Shown in pieces: positions 16,741 to 22,327 of a stretch of 22,327 nt of DNA. Numbering within the stretch: the first letter of the stretch is position 1; every line of letters starts with the position of its first letter. The notes beneath the pieces were generated by a model. The model was not told where the DNA came from. It did not search any database and saw only the letters and a list, made by a program, of their open reading frames with translations. The translations under genes were made by a program, and so were the position numbers. The stretch is from JAICIG01 sp035532215. Its GTDB lineage: Bacteria > Planctomycetota > Planctomycetia > Pirellulales > JAICIG01. The DNA is taken from NCBI GenBank assembly GCA_035532215.1, contig DATKRK010000279.1, positions 1-22,327 on the forward strand, given 5' to 3'.

Positions 16741-17852
16741 TGCGTTGGATGGCAATTTTTGCGATGCTCGTCGCGGCCGGCGCTGCGCCGGCCGTTGCGG
16801 CCGAGGGCAATGCGGCCGGGGGTGGCGCCGCGCACGATCACGTCACGCTGACTTTGGTCGGCGGCGCCAAGATTACGGCGACGCTGTTGCGCGAAAACAA
16901 CGAGGGGGTCGTTGTCGACCTCGGCTACGACGTGTTGCACGTGCCCAAGGCGCGCGTGCTGAACATGACGCGCGAGGAGACCGCGGCGGCGGCCGGCTCC
17001 GCGCAAGACCGCGGCATCTTTCACACCGGCCGGCTGGAACCGGCCGACGTGCCCGAGCTGGTCAAGCGTCACGGCGACGCCGTCGTGATCGTCAAAAACG
17101 CCACGGGCACGGGCAGCGGCTTCGTGATCAGCAAGCAAGGCCACGTGATCACCAACTATCACGTGGTCGAAGGCCACAACAAGGTGCAGGTCACGCTGTT
17201 CCGCCGCACCGAACAAGGCTACGAGAAACAGGAGCTGAAAAAGAGCCGCATTCTCGCGCTGCAGCCGTTGCGCGACATCGCATTGTTGCAGCTCGATTTG
17301 TCGGAACTCAAGGGCGAATTGCCCGGCCCGGTGGTGATCAACGACGACGACGATTTGCGCGTCGGCGATTTGGTGTTCGCCATCGGCAACCCGCTGGGAC
17401 TGGAACGCTCGGTGACGCAAGGCATCGTCAGTTCGGCCACGCGCACGATGGGTCACATGCGGCTGATCCAGACCGACGCCTCGATCAACCCGGGAAACAG
17501 CGGCGGGCCGCTGTTCAACGCCCGCGGCGAGGTGGTGGGCATCGTTTGCGCCGGCGCCACGTCATTCGACGGTTTGGCCTTCGGCATTCCTTCGAGCGAC
17601 CTGGTCGATTTCCTGGTGCATCGCGAAAGCTTCCTCTACGATACGACCCAGCCGCTCAACGGCGCCACCTATCTGGCGCCGCCGTTCCGTCTGCAGGACA
17701 AGCTCGATGCCGTCTCGCAGCAGGAAAAATCGACTGGGGCAAACTCGGCTGGGACGGATTCGGAGCAAGCCAAATCGGCCGCCCGGCCAGACGATTCGGC
17801 CAAGAAATCCCTGCCTCGCGACGACTCCTCATCTCTGCCGAAAGGAACGTGA
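16740..17852 (+). CDS. HtrA-like trypsin-family serine protease without PDZ domain
   Basis: A 370-residue exported protease. The signal peptide is MRWMAIFAMLVAAGAAPAVA. Residues about 33-80 form a small beta-rich N-terminal domain (LTLVGGAKITATLL). The protease domain, about 105-310, has a complete triad: His141 (ITNYHVVEG), Asp179 (RDIALLQLD) and Ser254 (NPGNSGGPLF), with the oxyanion loop IGNPLGLERSVTQGIVS. The end (about 325-370) is a charged Ser/Asp/Lys tail. DegP and DegS relatives usually carry one or two C-terminal PDZ domains; none is present. An upstream ATG at 16695 is in frame but lies inside the previous gene; the ATG at 16740 overlaps its TAA (TAATG). The signal peptide supports this choice. 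The next gene starts about 5 bases after the stop. Confidence 0.92.
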   Translation: MRWMAIFAMLVAAGAAPAVAAEGNAAGGGAAHDHVTLTLVGGAKITATLLRENNEGVVVDLGYDVLHVPKARVLNMTREETAAAAGSAQDRGIFHTGRLEPADVPELVKRHGDAVVIVKNATGTGSGFVISKQGHVITNYHVVEGHNKVQVTLFRRTEQGYEKQELKKSRILALQPLRDIALLQLDLSELKGELPGPVVINDDDDLRVGDLVFAIGNPLGLERSVTQGIVSSATRTMGHMRLIQTDASINPGNSGGPLFNARGEVVGIVCAGATSFDGLAFGIPSSDLVDFLVHRESFLYDTTQPLNGATYLAPPFRLQDKLDAVSQQEKSTGANSAGTDSEQAKSAARPDDSAKKSLPRDDSSSLPKGT

Positions 17853-17857
17853 TTCAC

Positions 17858-19906
17858 GTGAAGACGCCGAACCGTCTGCTCGCCTTGTTCGTTTTCGCCT
17901 GCCTGCTGAAGCCTGCCGCGGCGGCCGACCTGGCGCCTTCCTGGACGCTCGTCCCGGATACGACGGTGCTGATCGCCCGGCTGCAAGCGACGGAGTTTCT
18001 CGCCGCGCTGCGGCGGCAAACCAAGTTCGGCGCCGTGGTGCTCAGTCCGGATCGCGTCGAGCGCGCGATGCAATTGTGGCAGTCGGAAAAGAAGGACGAT
18101 TGGGAGGAGCTGTCGAAAGAACTGGGAAAGTACGGCTTGAAGCTCGACGACGTGCGGCAGTTGCTGGCCGGCGAGATCGGCTTCGCCTTGGCGATCGAAC
18201 AGCGCGGCGAACGTTCGCCGCTGCTACTGGGCCTGACCTGGCTCGAGCCGGGCGAAGATCTCGCCCAGCGAGTCGTCAAAGCGATCCAGGATGGGATCGA
18301 AGACGACCCGCATCCCACGCGTCGCGTCGACCTGTCGCTGGCCGGTCACGAAGTCATGCACTTGTCGACCCCCGTCATGCAAGGCGAAAAGCTCGATCCG
18401 GCAGACTTCGTCCCAGACGACGACGATGGCGAGCCCACGCCCGAGAAGCTGAAGAAACTCCGCGAGCAAATGCAGGAAAAGCTCAAGAACCGCAAATCTG
18501 TCGAAGCCGATCGCATCCATTTGTTCGTCGCGCGGCTGGGCGGTCGACTGCTGCTGGCCAACACATTTCCCCAGTCGTCGGGCGAGGTGATGGCCAAGGA
18601 CGAACAAGAGCGGAGCCAGATCGATTGGGACGAACTGACGGGCGTCGAGCAGGCGACGAGCGCGTTCGCTCGGTTCCTCGAGGCGCATTCCGGGCAGGGT
18701 TCGGGGCACGCCGCCGAGTTGCTCGGCGCCCCGGGGCTGGCGCCGGCTTTGCCCGAAGGCACGCCCTTGCTGGAGATCATCGCCGACCCGCGACCGCTGA
18801 TTCTTGCCTACACGCTGCACCAGCGCATGGCGAATAAAGACGCCGGCGGGGGCGAGGACAAATTTAAAGAGACGCTCGACGCGCTAGGCCTCGACGCGCT
18901 CGGACCTGTGGCGTTCCGCATGGCGCTCGACGGCACCGCGCTGCGCAGCGGCCTGTTCGTCTCCGCCCCCGAGCCGCGGCATGGCGTCCTCGCCCTGCTC
19001 GATCAAGAGCCGCTGGAGCCCGCGCCTCCGCAGTGGGTTCCCGCGAGCGCCATGGCGTATCAGCAAATCAGCTTCGATCTCGGCGCGGCGTACACGAAGA
19101 TCAAGGAGCTGACGATTTCGCTGGCCGGAGACCAGGCTCGACAGGGGTTCCTCCAGATCGAAACGGGGCTGCAAGGCGTTCTGCAAACCGATCCCGCGAC
19201 GCTGCTCTCGTCGTACGGCCAGCAACACTCGATCGTCAGCTTCGAGCCCAAGGCCGACGCGCCGGCTGCCGACCCGGCAAATCCCGCGCTGCCCGGCTTG
19301 AGCGAACGGCTCGGCGTGGTCTGGCAAGTCAAAGACGAGCAACTCTGGCAGCGCGTGATGCAAACCCTCGGACAGTTCACGGCGGCGGCTGGCGGCGCCG
19401 TCGAGGCCGCCGAGGAGCAAGGGTTCCGGGGTTTTCGCCTCCACGGCGCGGCCGAAGCCGGGTTGTTTCTCGGCCGCGGATATCTGGTGCTGGGCATCGG
19501 CAACGAGGTGAGCGAATCGTTGTTGTCCGTATTGCGCAATCCCCCGGAGGGCGAAGCTGCGATGCGCACCAGCGGGCTCGTCGAGCGGGCCGCCGCGCTG
19601 TTGCCGCCGATGCCTTGCTTCGGCTACCAATTGAGCGACGGCGGGCGCAACGTCAAAGCGACGAAGCGGGCGATCGAACAATTGATCGAACTGCCTTTAA
19701 CGCAGCGCGCTCGCCTGGCGCAGATTCCTGGCGCATCGGCGGAAGCCTTCGATCCGGCTGAGGCGGCGGCCTTGACGGCCAAGCTCAAGGCATTGCTGCC
19801 CAGCGATGAAGAACTCGAAGGCGTGTTGGGCGTCAGCGTCGGGCAGACCACGCTGGGCGAGCACGGCCTTTCCAGTCAATCCGCCTTGGAACTTCCGGCG
19901 CCATGA
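17858..19906 (+). CDS. Large secreted protein of unknown function (DUF3352-like)
   Basis: A 682-residue protein beginning with a signal peptide (MKTPNRLLALFVFACLLKPA, ending AAAAD). The mature part is a mixed alpha/beta sequence with no recognised catalytic motif. It contains phrases such as LVPDTTVLIARLQATEF near the start, LDDVRQLLAGEIGFALAIEQ at about residue 100, and EGVLGVSVGQTTLG near the end. It recalls the DUF3352 group of planctomycete exported proteins, from memory only. The open frame runs upstream to 16745 as the shadow of the protease gene; the start is a GTG at 17858, with AAAGGA 11 bases before it, and GTG 17849 is the alternative. It is the last gene of the three-gene operon, 5 bases after the protease, which suggests it is a substrate, inhibitor or partner of the protease. 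Confidence 0.87.
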   Translation: MKTPNRLLALFVFACLLKPAAAADLAPSWTLVPDTTVLIARLQATEFLAALRRQTKFGAVVLSPDRVERAMQLWQSEKKDDWEELSKELGKYGLKLDDVRQLLAGEIGFALAIEQRGERSPLLLGLTWLEPGEDLAQRVVKAIQDGIEDDPHPTRRVDLSLAGHEVMHLSTPVMQGEKLDPADFVPDDDDGEPTPEKLKKLREQMQEKLKNRKSVEADRIHLFVARLGGRLLLANTFPQSSGEVMAKDEQERSQIDWDELTGVEQATSAFARFLEAHSGQGSGHAAELLGAPGLAPALPEGTPLLEIIADPRPLILAYTLHQRMANKDAGGGEDKFKETLDALGLDALGPVAFRMALDGTALRSGLFVSAPEPRHGVLALLDQEPLEPAPPQWVPASAMAYQQISFDLGAAYTKIKELTISLAGDQARQGFLQIETGLQGVLQTDPATLLSSYGQQHSIVSFEPKADAPAADPANPALPGLSERLGVVWQVKDEQLWQRVMQTLGQFTAAAGGAVEAAEEQGFRGFRLHGAAEAGLFLGRGYLVLGIGNEVSESLLSVLRNPPEGEAAMRTSGLVERAAALLPPMPCFGYQLSDGGRNVKATKRAIEQLIELPLTQRARLAQIPGASAEAFDPAEAAALTAKLKALLPSDEELEGVLGVSVGQTTLGEHGLSSQSALELPAP

Positions 19907-19929
19907 CGAACCGCCGCCACGCGCCTGTC

Positions 19930-20092
19930 GTAGGTCAGGCTTTCCAGCCTGACGCGGCGTCCTCTTTAGTAGGTCAGGCTTGCCAGCCTGACGACGCGTC
20001 AGGCTGGCAAGGCAGACCAATGTGTTGTTAGGTTTCGTCGGGCGCCCTGGTAGCGTTCGGCGAGAAGATGTCAGGCTGGAAGCCTGACCTAC
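19930..20092. repeat. Cluster of four short palindromic repeats (gtcaggct-type)
   Basis: Copies 1 (19930-19953) and 2 (19969-19992) have the form gtaggtcaggctt.ccagcctgac, where gtcaggct and agcctgac pair. Copy 3 (19998-about 20018) is the same sequence inverted and decayed. Copy 4 (about 20070-20092) is inverted and nearly perfect. They fill the gap between the secreted operon and nadE. Any hairpin here could act as a terminator for the operon. Copy 4 supplies the ATG at 20068, so that start is not the true start of nadE. Confidence 0.85.
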
Positions 20093-20130
20093 GTGTTGTT
20101 TGCGAGTCTAAGCCGCGCCAGCGCTCGAAC

Positions 20131-22146
20131 ATGAAGTTGATCAAAGTTTCCGCGGCGGTGCTGAATCAGACGCCGCTCGATTGGGAAGGCAACAAGGCGC
20201 GGATCGTAGCCGCCATCGAGGCCGCGCGGCGCGAGCGGGTCAGCCTGCTCTGCTTGCCGGAATTGTGCATCACGGGCTACGGCTGCGAAGACGCTTTCCT
20301 TTCGCCCGGGCTGCAAGCCACGGCCCGTCAGGTTTTGGCGGAAATCTTGCCGGCCACGCGCGGGATGATCGTCTCGCTCGGCTTGCCGCTGTTGTACCAT
20401 CACGGCCTGTTCAACGCCGCTTGCCTGGCGGTCGACGGCCGCATCGCCGGATTCGCCGCCAAGCGGTTTCTGGCCGGAGACGGCCTGCACTACGAGCCGC
20501 GCTGGTTCAAGCCGTGGCCCGCCGGCCATCGCGGCGAAGTCGAAATCGGCGGCGTCGACTATCCGCTGGGCGACGTCTACTTCGACTGCGGCGGCTTGAA
20601 GATCGGCTTCGAAATCTGCGAAGACGCCTGGGTGGCCAACCGGCCGGGCGGCGAACTGGCGTTGCGCGGCGTCGACGTGATTCTGAACCCCAGCGCCAGC
20701 CATTTCGCCTTCGGCAAGGCCGAAGTGCGGCATCGTTTCGTGCTCGAAGGCTCTCGCGCCTTCGGCGTCAGCTATCTCTATTCGAACTTGCTCGGCAACG
20801 AGGCGGGCCGCGCCGTGTACGACGGCGGCGCTCTGATCGCTTCGACTGGCAAACTGCTGGCCGCCGGCCCGCGGTTTTCCTTCGCCGAATATCAATTGAC
20901 TTCGGCCTCGATCGACGTCGACGCCACGCGGATGGTGCAATCGCGAACGGGCAGCTTCCGGCCGAGCGCCGAGGAGGACGTCGGCTGCGTGCGCGCCGCC
21001 TTCGAGTTTCCGCCGCTGGAGCCCGAGCCAGAGTCGATTTCGGTGGCCGCTTGGGAACGGGGCCCGTTCGTCAAGGAGGAGGAATTCGCGCGGGCCATCA
21101 GCCTGGCCTTGTTCGATTATCTGCGCAAGAGCCGCTCGCACGGGTTCGTCGTCTCGATCAGCGGCGGCGCCGATTCGGCGGCCGTCGCTTGCCTTTCGGC
21201 CCTGGCTGTCGAATTCGGCGCGGCGGAACTCGGCGTGGAGGGGTTCCAGGCCAGGCTGAAATACCTCATGCGCGTGCAAGGCAAGACCGACGCGCAAGCA
21301 ATGATCCACGCGCTTCTGTGCTGTGTTTACCAGTCGACGGCGCACAGTTCCGACGTAACTCGCAACGCGGCCCGCGGCGTGGCCCGCGGCCTCGGCGCCG
21401 AGTATCTCGAGTGGGACGTCGAACAGATCGTCGAGGCTTATATCTCCACCGTCTCCGCCGCCGTCGGCCGCGAGCTGACCTGGGCCGGCGACGATCTGGC
21501 GCTGCAGAACATCCAGGCCCGCGCTCGCTCGCCCGGCGTCTGGATGCTGACGAATCTGCGCGGGGCGCTGCTGCTGTCGACCAGCAATCGCTCGGAAGCG
21601 GCCGTCGGCTATGCGACCATGGATGGCGATACGAGCGGCGGCTTGAGCCCGATCGCCGGCATCGACAAGGCCTTTCTGCGCCGCTGGCTGCGCTGGCTCG
21701 AACGCGAAGGACCCGCGGGCCTGGCGCCGATTCCGGCCTTGGCGGCGGTGAATTGCCAGGAGCCCACCGCCGAACTGCGACCGTCGAGCGCCTGCCAAAC
21801 CGACGAGCAGGACTTGATGCCCTACGAGCTGCTCGACGAGATCGAGCGGGCGGCGATTCGCGACAAGTACACCCCGCTGGAAACGTTCTTGCGCATGCGT
21901 TCGCGATTTACGCAATACGACCAGCCGCAACTGGCGATGTGGGTCGAACGGTTTTTCCTGCTCTGGAGCCGCAATCAGTGGAAGCGCGAACGCTACGCGC
22001 CGTCATTCCACGTCGACGACGAAAACCTCGATCCCAAAACCTGGTGCCGTTTCCCGATCCTTTCCGGCGGCTTCGAACGCGAATTGGCCGAGCTGCGCAA
22101 CTACCTGGCCAACCTGGAGAGCCGGAGGCGTGAGCCTCCGGGTTGA
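20131..22146 (+). CDS. nadE: Glutamine-dependent NAD+ synthetase
   Basis: A 671-residue cytoplasmic enzyme that makes NAD+ from nicotinic acid adenine dinucleotide, ATP and glutamine. The N-terminal glutaminase (nitrilase) domain, about 1-300, has the triad Glu44 (CLPELCITGY), Lys111 (AAKRFLAG) and Cys163 (FEICEDAW). The C-terminal synthetase domain begins with the pyrophosphate loop SISGGADSAAVACL (Ser344-Ser349) and contains LLSTSNRSEAAVGYATMDGD. The length is usual for the family. An in-frame ATG at 20068 lies in a palindromic repeat and gives residues that do not match the family; ATG 20131 starts MKLIKVSAAVLNQTPLDW, as family members do. No strong ribosome binding site is seen. The last residues, SRRREPPG, are encoded by a palindromic repeat and are probably not part of the ancestral protein. 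It stands alone. Confidence 0.96.
   Translation: MKLIKVSAAVLNQTPLDWEGNKARIVAAIEAARRERVSLLCLPELCITGYGCEDAFLSPGLQATARQVLAEILPATRGMIVSLGLPLLYHHGLFNAACLAVDGRIAGFAAKRFLAGDGLHYEPRWFKPWPAGHRGEVEIGGVDYPLGDVYFDCGGLKIGFEICEDAWVANRPGGELALRGVDVILNPSASHFAFGKAEVRHRFVLEGSRAFGVSYLYSNLLGNEAGRAVYDGGALIASTGKLLAAGPRFSFAEYQLTSASIDVDATRMVQSRTGSFRPSAEEDVGCVRAAFEFPPLEPEPESISVAAWERGPFVKEEEFARAISLALFDYLRKSRSHGFVVSISGGADSAAVACLSALAVEFGAAELGVEGFQARLKYLMRVQGKTDAQAMIHALLCCVYQSTAHSSDVTRNAARGVARGLGAEYLEWDVEQIVEAYISTVSAAVGRELTWAGDDLALQNIQARARSPGVWMLTNLRGALLLSTSNRSEAAVGYATMDGDTSGGLSPIAGIDKAFLRRWLRWLEREGPAGLAPIPALAAVNCQEPTAELRPSSACQTDEQDLMPYELLDEIERAAIRDKYTPLETFLRMRSRFTQYDQPQLAMWVERFFLLWSRNQWKRERYAPSFHVDDENLDPKTWCRFPILSGGFERELAELRNYLANLESRRREPPG
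22122..22141. repeat. Palindromic repeat inside the end of nadE
   Basis: The sequence ccggaggc-gtga-gcctccgg is a perfect hairpin with 8-base arms. It encodes the last residues of NadE and ends five bases before the stop codon is complete. The word gggttgaagc follows at 22140-22149 and again at 22164-22173. It is a type of short repeat seen widely in planctomycete intergenic DNA, from memory. It may serve as a transcription terminator. Confidence 0.8.
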
Positions 22147-22327
22147 AGCGGGAACTCGCTCTTGGGTTGAAGCAAATCGCGGCGTCACCGGGGGGCTAAC
22201 GCCAATACCGTTCAATTAGTCAAAACGACGGACTGCATAAAGGTTTTCGTCGGCGGACGGGGGCCGCGATGCTGGGGCCGTTTTTTTGGCCACTTCGAGA
22301 CTTTTTGTTTGATGACGCGCGGGTTGA
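22147..22327. other. Trailing region without a supported gene; possible element end
   Basis: After nadE there is a direct repeat of gggttgaagc and a stretch less GC-rich than its surroundings (about 22201-22240, with ataccgttcaattag). The plus strand remains open in one frame to the end of the window, but it has no start codon with a ribosome binding site and the translation is not recognisable. The tail could be the edge of an insertion sequence lying mostly outside the window; this is weak. Confidence 0.3.

Noticed and set aside
16745..17848. Open frame upstream of the GTG start of the secreted protein, making a 1053-residue product
   Set aside because: It is the plus-strand shadow of the protease gene, with Arg/Gly-rich translation. 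The signal peptide beginning at 17858 marks the true start.
20089..21930. Long minus-strand open frame opposite nadE (613 residues)
   Set aside because: It mirrors the NadE codons; the plus strand has all the catalytic motifs.

Overview
The window looks like a chromosomal segment of a GC-rich planctomycete, most likely of the Pirellula/Blastopirellula side of the phylum. This is an inference. It rests on a cytochrome-like PSD1 protein (DUF1549/DUF1553) paired with a DUF1501 protein, many secreted proteins of unknown role, loosely packed genes, and several short palindromic repeats of a kind common in planctomycete intergenic DNA. No tRNA, rRNA, CRISPR array, phage gene or intact transposase was seen.

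Layout. Positions 1-164 hold a perfect 52-bp palindrome and the leader of rtcB. Positions 165-2120 are an RNA-repair pair: RtcB RNA ligase followed 13 bases later by a KptA/Tpt1 RNA 2'-phosphotransferase that carries one clean frameshift. A pair of hairpins separates it from a converging 71-residue gene with a good ribosome binding site (2227-2442). After a gene-free stretch with a plausible promoter come the PSD1 cytochrome-like protein and its DUF1501 partner (2811-7032), then a 132-bp nested inverted repeat. Next is an enolase-superfamily enzyme (7269-8351). Converging on it is a two-gene minus-strand unit: a membrane protein with a von Willebrand A domain and a small protein fusing a zinc ribbon to an acyl carrier protein (8428-10705). 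Divergent from these is a YVTN-type beta-propeller protein (10970-12004).

Two very small minus-strand genes (12079-12249, a DUF1328 membrane protein; 12334-12441, 35 residues, unknown) are supported by strong ribosome binding sites. A secreted two-PDZ protein with a long Tyr/Gly/Asn-rich linker (12866-14185) has a well-formed promoter about 240 bases upstream, implying a long hairpin-rich leader. Back to back with it, a second good promoter drives a tight three-gene run on the plus strand (14551-19906): an FG-GAP-like propeller protein, an HtrA-like serine protease without PDZ domain, and a large secreted protein of unknown role. The first two overlap by one base and the last two are about 5 bases apart. 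A cluster of palindromic repeats precedes glutamine-dependent NAD+ synthetase (20131-22146), whose last codons are themselves made of a palindromic repeat. The final 180 bases hold no gene I can support.

The most interesting points are the rtcB-kptA pair with its frameshift at a conserved motif, the zinc-ribbon/ACP fusion beside a VWA membrane protein, the long leader and low-complexity linker of the PDZ protein, and the uncharacterised secreted protease operon. No completely new system is demonstrated by sequence alone.
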